DNA of 45,657 nt from an uncultured Oscillibacter sp. (GTDB lineage Bacteria; Bacillota; Clostridia; Oscillospirales; Oscillospiraceae), in assembly GCA_949959305.1 (NCBI GenBank), contig CATLJA010000007.1, positions 1 to 45,657 on the forward strand, read 5' to 3'. Below are positions 26,101-34,428 of this stretch, piece after piece. The position numbers were made by a program, and so were the translations under genes. Under the pieces are notes generated by a model, which was not told the origin of the DNA, did no database searches, and saw nothing but the letters and a program-made list of their open reading frames with translations. Numbering within the stretch: position 1 is the first letter of the stretch; every line of letters starts with the position of its first letter.

Positions 26101-27159
26101 ATGAAAAAGTTTCTTGCACTCGCTCTCAGCCTCGTTCTGGTCCTGGCTCTGGCGGCCTGCGGCGGCGGCGGCTCCAAAGAGCCCGCCGGCAGCGGCTCCG
26201 GCGGCTCCGACAGCTCCGGTGCCGCCGGAGCCCAGGGCGCCGAGCTGGCCTTCCCTGAGAAGGACATCACCCTCGTCGTCCCCTTTGATGCCGGCGGAGG
26301 CAACGACATCTATGGCCGCATCATCGCGAAAATCGCCATGGAAAACGGCTACTTCAACGGGAAAAATATCATCGTGGAAAACCAGCCCGGCGGCGGCGGC
26401 GCCATCGGACAGGCCTATGTGGCCAACACGGCCGCTCCCGACGGCTACACCCTGCTGACCTTCACGGCCTCCGGCATCAGCAACCCCATTTTGAAGGACG
26501 TTCCCTTCACTGCGGATGACTTCAAGACCATCATCTGCGCCAACGCGGACCCCGCCGTCCTGGTGGCCCGGGCCGACGCCCCCTTTGACGACATCGCGGG
26601 CCTGCTGGAATACGCCAAGACCAACACCCTGATCGCCAACGACTCCGGCTTCGGCACCTCCAGCCATGTCCGCACCCTGGATTGGACCTCCAAGCTGGAG
26701 GCGGCCACCGGCTCCAAGATCAACTATGACTGCATCCATGTGGACTCCGGCAGCGTCCAGATCTCCGAGCTGATGGGCGGTCACGCCGACGTGACCTGCC
26801 TCACGGCGGGCGAGTGCGCCGACGCCATTCTGGAAGGAAACATCAAGGGCATCGCCATCATGACCAACGAGCGCTTCGAGGGCCTGCCCGACATCCCCAC
26901 CTTCAAGGAGCTGGGCTATGACGGCTTCATCGACGGCGCGGACCGCGCCATCTCCTGCTCCTCCAAGGTCCCCGACGACGTGTACAACTACCTGGTGGAG
27001 GAGTTCACCAAGCTGTGCAGCAGCGACGAGTTCATCAACGCCATGAAGGAGGCCAACCTGACGCCCGCCTGCAAGTCCGCCGCCGAGTATCAGGAGTTCA
27101 TCGAAATGAAGACCGACCTCTTTATGAGCCTGAAGGATTATCTGCAGGCCGGCGAATAA
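26101..27159 (+). CDS. tctC: Tripartite tricarboxylate transporter substrate-binding lipoprotein (second TctC)
   Basis: I use ATG 26101 (MKKFLALALSL, 352 residues) after GGAGG; the open frame extends upstream only by overlapping the redoxin gene. Lipobox LAAC with Cys20, then a Gly/Ser linker (about 21-48). Bug-family landmarks are FPEKDITLVVPFDAGGGNDIYGR, ENQPGGGGAIGQAYV and APDGYTLLTF. It is the same length and layout as the TctC at 9.5 kb but clearly diverged, so probably a different ligand. Located ahead of tctB and tctA and upstream of aconitase-family and citrate lyase genes, it is the likely capture protein for the tricarboxylate used by that operon. Confidence 0.92.
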   Translation: MKKFLALALSLVLVLALAACGGGGSKEPAGSGSGGSDSSGAAGAQGAELAFPEKDITLVVPFDAGGGNDIYGRIIAKIAMENGYFNGKNIIVENQPGGGGAIGQAYVANTAAPDGYTLLTFTASGISNPILKDVPFTADDFKTIICANADPAVLVARADAPFDDIAGLLEYAKTNTLIANDSGFGTSSHVRTLDWTSKLEAATGSKINYDCIHVDSGSVQISELMGGHADVTCLTAGECADAILEGNIKGIAIMTNERFEGLPDIPTFKELGYDGFIDGADRAISCSSKVPDDVYNYLVEEFTKLCSSDEFINAMKEANLTPACKSAAEYQEFIEMKTDLFMSLKDYLQAGE

Positions 27160-27187
27160 TCCCCTCTCATACGGACCCTACTATATT

Positions 27188-27232
27188 AAAGGGCTGCGGC
27201 GGGCGGTTCCGCCCGCCGCGGCCCTTTCTTTA
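27188..27232 (+). terminator. Partial terminator between tctC and tctB
   Basis: Arms 27188-27206 and 27209-27227 pair over 19 positions (one G-U), followed by CTTT. It sits between the binding-protein gene and tctB, so part of the message probably ends here, giving more TctC than permease. Confidence 0.7.
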
Positions 27233-27247
27233 CAGAGAGGTACAAAA

Positions 27248-27679
27248 ATGACGAAAAACAAACTGGTTTCCCTTTTAAGCCCTGTCGTGTTCCTGCTGTT
27301 CGGAATCTGGATCAAGGTCTCCACCCTGTCCATGAATAAGCGCGACGCCACCTTTCCCGCCCTGGTCTCCTATGTCATCATCGTCATCTCCGTCATCGAC
27401 CTGATCTCCGAGCTGAGGAAGGCGGAGCACAAGGACCGCTTCCGGGACACCAACCTTCTCCGGGTGCTGATGTGCCTGGCCGCCATGTTTTTGTACGTGT
27501 TCCTGCTGAAAAAAATCGGCTTTTTCCTTGACACGGTTCTGCTGGGCGCTTTCATCATGCGGGCGCTGGGCTACAGGCGGTACAAGATCCTGGCCCCCGC
27601 CGCCGTGGGCATCGCCGCCGTGGTCTTCGGCGTGTTCTACGGCCTGCTGCACGTCCCCCTGCCCACACTGTTTTTGTAA
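27248..27679 (+). CDS. tctB: Tripartite tricarboxylate transporter small membrane subunit (second TctB)
   Basis: At 143 residues with four predicted helices (about 8-24, 33-52, 72-92 and 100-140) it matches TctB in size and topology. It has a GAGAGG ribosome site and ends 15 bases before tctA. It completes the membrane part of the second transporter. The sequence differs strongly from the TctB at 10.6 kb, as usual in this fast-evolving family; position is the main evidence. Confidence 0.85.
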   Translation: MTKNKLVSLLSPVVFLLFGIWIKVSTLSMNKRDATFPALVSYVIIVISVIDLISELRKAEHKDRFRDTNLLRVLMCLAAMFLYVFLLKKIGFFLDTVLLGAFIMRALGYRRYKILAPAAVGIAAVVFGVFYGLLHVPLPTLFL

Positions 27680-27694
27680 GGAGGAACCGTCCAT

Positions 27695-29233
27695 ATGGAA
27701 AACATCTTACTCGGCTTTCAGCAGCTGGCCGACCCCGTCGTGCTTCTGACGCTGTTCGCAGGCGTTGTGCTGGGCCTGACGGTGGGCGCGCTGCCGGGGC
27801 TGAACGACAGCATCACCATCGCCGTGCTGATCCCCGTCACCTTCGGCATGAAGCCCACGCTGGCCTTCGCCCTGCTGGTGGGCATCTACTGCTCCTCCGC
27901 CTGCGGCGGCTCCATCCCCGCAGTGCTGCTGGAAATTCCCGGAACCGCCTCCGCCGTGGTCACGGCCTATGACGGCTATCCGCTGAAGCAAAAGGGGCAC
28001 GGGCTCCAGGCGTTGAGCGTGTGCATGACCAGCTCCGTCTTCGGCGGCATCTGCAGCGCCCTGGTCCTGATGTTCCTCTCCCCGGTGCTGGCCTCCGTGG
28101 CCCTGAAATTCGGTCCTCCGGAATACTTTATGCTGGGCATGCTGGGCATCGCCACCGTCATCGGCATGGCGGGCAAGGACTGCTGGAAGCACTTTTTATC
28201 CATGGGCTTCGGCCTGTGGCTCAGCTGTGTGGGCGTCAGCACCTCCACCGGCATGACCCGGTTCACCTTTGGGGCCATGAGCCTGATGGACGGCATTCCC
28301 CTGGTGCCCCGGATGATCGGCCTGTTCGGCATTCTCTCCGTGCTGAAAATCGCGGAGAAGGCGGGCAGAAAGAGCGACGGCTGGGACAGCGAAATGGTGG
28401 AAGAGGCCGAGCACGAGGTCCACGCCCACACCGGCGACAAGGTGGCCTTCCCCGACCGGGCCATGTGCAGGCGGCTGCTGCCCACCTGGCTGCGGGCCTC
28501 CGCCATCGGCAACATTCTGGGCTGCCTCCCCGGCGCGGGCATGACCATGGCCATCTTCACCGCCTACGACGTGGAGAAGCGGGTCCACCCGGAGAAGAAG
28601 TTCGGAACCGGCGAGTGGGAGGGCATCGCCGCCCCGGAGGCCGCCAACAACGCCGTAGTGGCCAGTTCCATGGTGCCGCTGCTGTCCCTGGGCATCCCCG
28701 GCAACTCCACCGCCGCCCTGTTCATCGGCGCGCTGACCATTCACGGCATGGTGGCGGGCCCCACCCTGTTTACCAAGAACCCGGACATGGCCTATCTCAT
28801 CATCGTGGCCTTCCTGGCGGGCAACATCATGATGCTGCCCATGGCTCTGCTGTACTGCAAGTACCTCGCGGCCCAGGTGCTGAAGCTGAACCCCAAGGTT
28901 CTCTCCGCCGGCATCCTGGCCCTGTGCATGGCCGGCGCCTACGCCTACAAGAACAACCCCTTCCACGTGGGCGTGGCCATTGCCTTCGGCGTCGTGGGCT
29001 ATGTGTTCTATAAGTTCGACATTCCCACCGCGCCCTTCATTCTGGCCAGTATCCTGGGCGGCATGATGGAGTCCAACTTCATCAACAGCCTGGTGTATAC
29101 CGGCTCCGCGCTGATCTTCCTCCAGCGCCCCATCAGCTGCGCCCTGGTGATCGTATCTGCGGCCTTTATCCTCTGGCCCTGGGTCGGTCCCCCGGTCAAA
29201 AAGCTGCTGAACCGGGGCAAATCCGCCGCCTGA
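27695..29233 (+). CDS. tctA: Tripartite tricarboxylate transporter large membrane subunit (second TctA)
   Basis: The protein has 512 residues and about 12 predicted helices. Signatures are VGALPGLNDSITIAVLIPVTFG (near 30), LLEIPGTASAVVTAYDGYP, LGCLPGAGMTMAIFTAYD (near 285) and SLGIPGNSTAALFIGALTIHG. An AAGGAGGAAC site overlaps the tctB stop. A His/Glu/Asp-rich cytoplasmic loop (about 228-255) is longer than in the first TctA. It imports the ligand delivered by the TctC at 26.1 kb, powered by an ion gradient. Two hairpins lie downstream, before the hydratase gene. Confidence 0.92.
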   Translation: MENILLGFQQLADPVVLLTLFAGVVLGLTVGALPGLNDSITIAVLIPVTFGMKPTLAFALLVGIYCSSACGGSIPAVLLEIPGTASAVVTAYDGYPLKQKGHGLQALSVCMTSSVFGGICSALVLMFLSPVLASVALKFGPPEYFMLGMLGIATVIGMAGKDCWKHFLSMGFGLWLSCVGVSTSTGMTRFTFGAMSLMDGIPLVPRMIGLFGILSVLKIAEKAGRKSDGWDSEMVEEAEHEVHAHTGDKVAFPDRAMCRRLLPTWLRASAIGNILGCLPGAGMTMAIFTAYDVEKRVHPEKKFGTGEWEGIAAPEAANNAVVASSMVPLLSLGIPGNSTAALFIGALTIHGMVAGPTLFTKNPDMAYLIIVAFLAGNIMMLPMALLYCKYLAAQVLKLNPKVLSAGILALCMAGAYAYKNNPFHVGVAIAFGVVGYVFYKFDIPTAPFILASILGGMMESNFINSLVYTGSALIFLQRPISCALVIVSAAFILWPWVGPPVKKLLNRGKSAA

Positions 29234-29252
29234 CTTCCGTCCGGCGCCTCAG

Positions 29253-29289
29253 ACGGCTTTCCTCCCTGCCGGAGCAGGGGGGAAGCCGT
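29253..29289 (+). other. Hairpin between tctA and the hydratase gene
   Basis: ACGGCTT...CCTGC (29253-29269) pairs with GCAGG...AAGCCGT (29274-29289) with one bulge and no T run. A second small hairpin, GGCGGC/GCCGCC, lies near 29322-29336, just before the ribosome site. These are possible message-processing points splitting transport and enzyme parts of the operon. Confidence 0.45.
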
Positions 29290-29351
29290 TCCCGCATCCT
29301 GCAAACTTCAAAAATGAACGGCGGCTCCGCCGCCTTGGGAGGTACATCCGT

Positions 29352-31619
29352 ATGATTCAACTGATCCGCCAGCCGGTCCGGCTGGGCCCGGAGGGCCCCC
29401 AGGTTCTGGACGATCTCCCGGCCCTGCCGGAGGGCCGGGAGGAAACCATCGCCTACCGCATCCTGAACGCGCACAACACCGCCTCCGGCGGTTCCATGAA
29501 GCTGAAATTCGACTCCCTCATCTCCCACGACATCACCTATGTGGGCGTGATCCAGACGGCCAGGGCCAGCGGCCTGAAGGAGTTTCCCCTGCCCTACGTG
29601 CTGACCAACTGCCACAACTCCCTCTGCGCCGTAGGCGGCACCATCAACCGGGACGACCACATGTTCGGCATGTCCGCCTGTGAAAAATACGGCGGCATTT
29701 TTGTCCCGGCCAATCAGTCCGTCATTCACTCCTACGCCAGGGAGACGCTCAGCGGCTGCGGGCGCATGGTGCTGGGCTCCGACTCCCACACCCGCTACGG
29801 CGCCCTGGGCACCCTGGGCGTGGGCGAGGGCGGCGGCGAGCTGGTCAAGCAGCTCCTGGGCCGCACTTACGACATCACGCCGCCGGAGGTCGTCGCCGTG
29901 TGGCTGAAGGGCCGGGTCCGCCACGGCGTGGGTCCCCAGGACATCGCCCTGGCTCTGGTGGGCGCGGTGTTCTCCAACGGCTTTGTGAAGAACAAGGTCC
30001 TGGAATTCGTGGGGCCCGGCGTGGAGGCCCTCTCCATTGATTTCCGCAACGGCGTCGACGTGATGACCACGGAAACCGCCTGCCTCACCTCCGTCTGGCG
30101 CACGGACGGCGAAGTGGAAAAGTATTTCCGCATTCACGGCCGCCCGGAGGACTACCGGACGCTGAACCCGGGGGCCGGCGCATGCTATGACGGAGCCGTG
30201 GTCATTGACCTGGACGCGATAGAGCCCATGATCGCCTTCCCCTTCCACCCCAGCAACGTCTATTCCATCCGGGAGTTCCTGGAGCATCCCGAGGACATCC
30301 TGGACGAAGTGGAGCGGAAGGCCCAGACCCAGATCGCAAATCCCAATCTCCGGCTGGACCTGAAAAGCAAGCTGCGCGGCGGCCGCTTCCGGGTGGACCA
30401 GGCGGATATCGCCGGCTGTTCCGGCGGCAGCTTTGAAAACCTGGTGCACGCCGCCCGCATCATGGACGGCAAGGCCATTCCCAACGAGTTCTTCACCATG
30501 AGCGTGTATCCCGCCAGCGGCCCCGTGCTGATGGAGCTGCTGCGGACCGGCGCGGCCGGGAAGCTGATTTCCGCCGGAGCGATCCTCAAGCCCTCCTTCT
30601 GCGGGCCCTGCTTCGGCGCCGGGGACGTGCCCTCCAACGGGTCCATCGCCATCCGGCACACCACCCGCAACTTCCCCAACCGGGAGGGCTCCAAGCCCAA
30701 GGAGAACCAGATGGCCTCCGTAGCCCTGATGGACGCCCGCTCCATCGCGGCCACCGCCGTCAACGGCGGGTGGCTCACCCCCGCGACCGAGGCGGACTAC
30801 GACGACTCCGTGCCGGAGTACCGCTATGACGGAACCCTGTACGCCAAAACGGTCTACAACGGCTTCGGCCGCCCCAAGCCGGAGACGGAGCTGCGGCTGG
30901 GCCCCAACATCACCGACTGGCCGGAGATGATCGCCCTTCAGAAAAACGCCCTGCTGGAGGTCGCCTCCGTCATTCCCGACAGCGTGACCACCACCGACGA
31001 GCTGATTCCCTCCGGGGATACCTCCTCCTACCGCTCCAATCCTATCCGCATGGCGGACTTCACCCTCTCCCGGCGGGACCCCGCCTATGTGGTCCGGGCG
31101 AAGGCCGTTCAGGATCTGGAGCGCTGCCGCCAGAGCGGACGCCTCTCCCAGGAGCTGGAGGATTTGGCGCGGAGGGTCCGGGAGAAGACAGGCTTCCACG
31201 GCGACAACGACGCCTTTCTCCGGGAAACCTGCTTCGGCAGCGTCGTCTGTTCCAAGCGGCCCGGGGACGGATCCGCCCGGGAGCAGGCGGCCTCCTGCCA
31301 GCGGGTGCTGGGGGGCTTGGCCAACATCTGCGTGGAATACGCCACCAAGCGCTACCGCTCCAATCTGGTCAACTGGGGCATGATCCCCTTCACCTGGGAC
31401 GGCGATCCGGCGGAACGCTTCTCCCCCGGGGACCTGATTTTCATTCCCGGCATTTATGAGGCCGTTCGGTCGCTGGCCCCCCAGGTAAGCGCCTGGCTCC
31501 TCCCCGCAGACGGTCCCGCCCGGGAGATCACCCTGCATATGAAGGGCCTCTCCCAGGAGGAGGCCTCCATCATTCTGGCGGGCTGCCTGATCAATTACTA
31601 CGCCGGTGCGGACAACTGA
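29352..31619 (+). CDS. Fused aconitase-family hydratase (YbhJ-like, [4Fe-4S])
   Basis: At 755 residues it is a single-chain aconitase-superfamily protein, resembling the long hydratases related to E. coli YbhJ. Cluster ligands are Cys356 (AGCSGG) and Cys417/Cys420 (FCGPCFG), with the 61-residue spacing normal for aconitases; active-site GSDSHTRYGALGTLGVGEGG lies at about 139-158. The C-terminal part (about 600-755) is the swivel domain: WGMIPFTWDG replaces the usual GSSRE-type loop, and YATKRYRSNLVNWG precedes it. An atypical swivel loop suggests a non-standard substrate. Upstream of citrate lyase, it may turn an aconitate-like acid into citrate or an analogue. GGGAGG precedes the ATG. Confidence 0.87.
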   Translation: MIQLIRQPVRLGPEGPQVLDDLPALPEGREETIAYRILNAHNTASGGSMKLKFDSLISHDITYVGVIQTARASGLKEFPLPYVLTNCHNSLCAVGGTINRDDHMFGMSACEKYGGIFVPANQSVIHSYARETLSGCGRMVLGSDSHTRYGALGTLGVGEGGGELVKQLLGRTYDITPPEVVAVWLKGRVRHGVGPQDIALALVGAVFSNGFVKNKVLEFVGPGVEALSIDFRNGVDVMTTETACLTSVWRTDGEVEKYFRIHGRPEDYRTLNPGAGACYDGAVVIDLDAIEPMIAFPFHPSNVYSIREFLEHPEDILDEVERKAQTQIANPNLRLDLKSKLRGGRFRVDQADIAGCSGGSFENLVHAARIMDGKAIPNEFFTMSVYPASGPVLMELLRTGAAGKLISAGAILKPSFCGPCFGAGDVPSNGSIAIRHTTRNFPNREGSKPKENQMASVALMDARSIAATAVNGGWLTPATEADYDDSVPEYRYDGTLYAKTVYNGFGRPKPETELRLGPNITDWPEMIALQKNALLEVASVIPDSVTTTDELIPSGDTSSYRSNPIRMADFTLSRRDPAYVVRAKAVQDLERCRQSGRLSQELEDLARRVREKTGFHGDNDAFLRETCFGSVVCSKRPGDGSAREQAASCQRVLGGLANICVEYATKRYRSNLVNWGMIPFTWDGDPAERFSPGDLIFIPGIYEAVRSLAPQVSAWLLPADGPAREITLHMKGLSQEEASIILAGCLINYYAGADN

Positions 31620-31653
31620 GGACCGCGCCGCCGAAAGGAGAGGACGGAAAACA

Positions 31654-31950
31654 ATGCGTGTGAAGAAAGCCGCCGTATCCGGCACCATGGAATCCAGCGA
31701 CATCATGGTGACGATCTCCCCGAATGAGGAGGGAGGCATCGTGATCGACCTGAACAGCACCGTGGAAAAGCAGTTCGGAGCCGCCATCCGCTCCGCCATC
31801 ACCGAGACCCTGACGGAACTGGGGATTCAGGACGCCCGGGTCGCCGCCGTGGACAAGGGCGCCCTGGACTGCGTGATCCGGGCCCGGGTGAAGGCCGGCG
31901 CCTTCCGGGCCTGCGGGCGGGACGACTATCAGTGGGAGGTGCGGACATGA
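31654..31950 (+). CDS. citD: Citrate lyase acyl carrier protein (gamma subunit)
   Basis: I choose ATG 31654 (MRVKKAAVSGTMESS, 98 residues), which gives the standard CitD length after AAAGGAGAGG; the frame is open 16 codons further but that adds a non-conserved Arg-rich piece. Ser14 in GTMESSD matches the serine that carries the phosphoribosyl-dephospho-CoA cofactor. EKQFGAAIR and DKGALDCVIRARV are conserved. It shuttles acetyl and citryl groups between the alpha and beta subunits. Its stop overlaps the citE start as ATGA. Confidence 0.95.
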   Translation: MRVKKAAVSGTMESSDIMVTISPNEEGGIVIDLNSTVEKQFGAAIRSAITETLTELGIQDARVAAVDKGALDCVIRARVKAGAFRACGRDDYQWEVRT

Positions 31951-32846
31951 AACGCTTGAGACGCACGATGCTCTTTGTACCGGGCAACAACCCCGGCATG
32001 ATCAAGGACGCCGGCATCTACGGCCAGGACGCCATCATGTTCGACCTGGAGGATTCCGTCTCCCTGGGCGAAAAGGACGCCGCCCGCTTCCTGGTGTACC
32101 AGGCCCTGATGACCCTGGACTACGGGGACAAGGAGCTGGTGGTACGGGTCAACGACCCCGCCTCCAAGGGCGGCCGGGAGGATCTGGAGGCCATCGTCCG
32201 CACCCGCCGGGCCGTCATCCGCCTGCCCAAGACCGAAACGGCGGAGGACGTGCTGGCCTGTGAGCGGGAAATCGCCCGCATTGAGCGGGAAAGCGGCATC
32301 GAGGAGGGCTCCACCCTCATGATGGCCGCCATCGAGAGCGCCGCCGGCGTGCTGAACGCCAGGGAGATCGCCTTTTCCAGCAAGCGCCTCACCGGCATCG
32401 CCCTGGGGGCCGAGGACTATGTCACCGACCTGAAGACCAGCCGCTCGCCCGGCGGCGTCGAGCTGCTGTTCGGACGAAGCATGATTCTGCTGGCCGCCCG
32501 GGCCGCCGGCATCGACGCCATCGACACCGTATACAGCGACGTCAACAACGAGGAGGGCTTCCGGGCCGAGGTGGAGCTGATCCATCAGCTGGGCTTTGAC
32601 GGGAAGTCGATCATCAATCCCCGGCAGATCAAGACGGTCCATGAGGTTTACACCCCCACGGAAAAGGATATCTCGAAGGCCCTGGCGGTGATGGACGCCA
32701 TTGAGGAGGCCAACCGGAAGGGCTCCGGCGTGATCTCCCTGAACGGCAGGATGGTGGACCGTCCCATCGTGCTGCGGGCCCAGCGCGTCCTGGCCCTGGC
32801 CAGGGCCGCGGGAGTTCTGCAAAAGGAGGACGGCATCAATGAGTGA
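31947..32846 (+). CDS. citE: Citrate lyase beta subunit (citryl-ACP lyase)
   Basis: ATG 31947 (MKRLRRTMLFVPGNNPG, 299 residues) is preferred over the in-frame GTG 15 bases earlier because it has GGGAGG before it and the ATGA overlap with citD. The TIM-barrel landmarks are MFDLEDSVSLGEKDAAR (about 31-47), RVNDP, AAIESAAGVLNA, GAEDYVTDL and GKSIINPRQI. It cleaves citryl-ACP to oxaloacetate and acetyl-ACP in an Mg-dependent reaction. Its end overlaps citF by 8 bases, so citD, citE and citF are translationally coupled, as expected for subunits needed in equal amounts. Confidence 0.96.
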   Translation: MKRLRRTMLFVPGNNPGMIKDAGIYGQDAIMFDLEDSVSLGEKDAARFLVYQALMTLDYGDKELVVRVNDPASKGGREDLEAIVRTRRAVIRLPKTETAEDVLACEREIARIERESGIEEGSTLMMAAIESAAGVLNAREIAFSSKRLTGIALGAEDYVTDLKTSRSPGGVELLFGRSMILLAARAAGIDAIDTVYSDVNNEEGFRAEVELIHQLGFDGKSIINPRQIKTVHEVYTPTEKDISKALAVMDAIEEANRKGSGVISLNGRMVDRPIVLRAQRVLALARAAGVLQKEDGINE

Positions 32847-34368
32847 ATACCAGATTCCCTGCCGGGAGGAGCTCGGCCGCCTGGGCGGGCGCTTCTCCGA
32901 TGAAAGCCTGGGCAAGAGCTATTCCACCCTGGCGGAGCGGAAAGCGTCTTACAGCAAGATTGTCCCCTCCCTGGAAGAGGCCGTCCGCCTCTCCGGCCTG
33001 CGGGACGGGATGACCATTTCCTTCCACCACCACTTCCGCAACGGCGACTACATCGTCAACCTGGTACTGGACAAGCTGGCGGAAATGGGCTTCCGGAACC
33101 TGACCCTGGCCGCCTCCTCCCTGTCGGACTGCCACGCGCCCCTGATCCGGCACATCCAAAACGGCGTCATCCGCCGGATCGAGACCTCCGGCCTCCGGGG
33201 CGAGCTGGCGGACGCCATCTCTCATGGGCTGATGGAGGTTCCCGTGGTCTTCCGCAGCCACGGCGGCCGGGCCCGGGCCATTGAGAGCGGCGAGCTGCCC
33301 ATTGACGTGGCCTTTCTGGGAGCCCCTTCCTGCGATCCCTACGGCAACGCCAACGGATACAGCCGGGACGTGGACGGCGGCGTCATGTGCGGCTCCATGG
33401 GATACGCCAAATGCGACGCCCAGCACGCCGCCAAAACCATCATCCTGACCAATCACATTGTACAGTACCCCAACGCCCCCTTCGGCATTCCCTCCACCGA
33501 CGTCGACTATATCGTGGAGGTGCCGCAGATCGGCGATCCCGCCGGCATCATGTCCGGCGCCACCCGCTTTACCAAAAATCCCAAGGAGCTGGCCATCGCC
33601 GAGTCCGCCGCCAGCGTCATTGCCGCCAGCGGCGTGTTTCAGGACGGCTTCTCCATCCAAATGGGTTCCGGCGGCGCCTCCCTGGCGGTGATCCGCTTTT
33701 TGCGGGAGAAGATGCTGGCCGGGAACATCACCGCCAGCTTTGCCCTGGGCGGCATCACCGGCTCCATTGTGGACCTCCATGAGGAAGGGCTCATTAAGAA
33801 GATTCTGGACGTGCAGTCCTTCGACCTCCGGGCGGCGGAATCCCTGAAGAACAACCGCTTCCATCAGCAGATCTCCGCCTCCTATTACGCCAGCCTCGCC
33901 GACTCCGGCTGCGCCGTGAATCTGCTGGACGCCGTGGTCCTCTCCGCCCTGGAGGTGGACACGGACTTCAACGTCAACGTCCTCACCGGGTCCGACGGCG
34001 TGATCCGGGGCGCCATTGGCGGACACCCGGACACCGCCTACGGCGCGGCCCTGGCCATCGTCGTCTGTCCCCTGGTCCGGGGGCGCATTCCCTGCGTGGT
34101 AGACAAGGTCAACACCGTCGTCACTCCCGGAAAAACGGTGGACGTGGTCGTCACCGACTACGGCATTGCCGTCAACCCCCGGCGCTACAAGCTGCGCCAG
34201 CGCCTGGCCGGCGCGGGCATCGCCGTCTCCACGATGGAGGAGCTCCAGCAGAAGGCCCGGCGGATTGTGGGCGTTCCCGCTCCCATCGCTTATACGAACA
34301 GGGCCGTTGGCGTCGTCACCTACCGGGACGGCTCCATCATGGACCTCATCCGGCAGGTGGAGGATTAA
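32839..34368 (+). CDS. citF: Citrate lyase alpha subunit (citrate:acetyl-ACP transferase)
   Basis: The protein has 509 residues, the normal CitF length. It has the CoA-transferase-like fold, with TISFHHHFRNGDYIVN (about 60-75), GSMGYAKCDAQHAAKTIILT, IQMGSGGASLAVIRFL and TGSDGVIRGAIGGHPDTAYGA. It moves citrate onto the ACP in exchange for acetate. The start ATG lies inside the citE end (8-base overlap). A hairpin without a T run follows before citC. Together with citD and citE it makes the full lyase that splits citrate into acetate and oxaloacetate. Confidence 0.96.
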   Translation: MSEYQIPCREELGRLGGRFSDESLGKSYSTLAERKASYSKIVPSLEEAVRLSGLRDGMTISFHHHFRNGDYIVNLVLDKLAEMGFRNLTLAASSLSDCHAPLIRHIQNGVIRRIETSGLRGELADAISHGLMEVPVVFRSHGGRARAIESGELPIDVAFLGAPSCDPYGNANGYSRDVDGGVMCGSMGYAKCDAQHAAKTIILTNHIVQYPNAPFGIPSTDVDYIVEVPQIGDPAGIMSGATRFTKNPKELAIAESAASVIAASGVFQDGFSIQMGSGGASLAVIRFLREKMLAGNITASFALGGITGSIVDLHEEGLIKKILDVQSFDLRAAESLKNNRFHQQISASYYASLADSGCAVNLLDAVVLSALEVDTDFNVNVLTGSDGVIRGAIGGHPDTAYGAALAIVVCPLVRGRIPCVVDKVNTVVTPGKTVDVVVTDYGIAVNPRRYKLRQRLAGAGIAVSTMEELQQKARRIVGVPAPIAYTNRAVGVVTYRDGSIMDLIRQVED

Positions 34369-34374
34369 CGTTCG

Positions 34375-34399
34375 CGGCGGCCCCGGGCAGGGGCCGCCG
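34375..34399 (+). other. Hairpin between citF and citC
   Basis: CGGCGGCCCC (34375-34384) pairs perfectly with GGGGCCGCCG (34390-34399) with a 5-base loop and no T run. It may protect the citDEF message and reduce expression of the accessory genes, which are needed in smaller amounts. Confidence 0.5.
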
Positions 34400-34428
34400 T
34401 GTCCCCCTTCCGAAAAGGAGGCGCAAAA

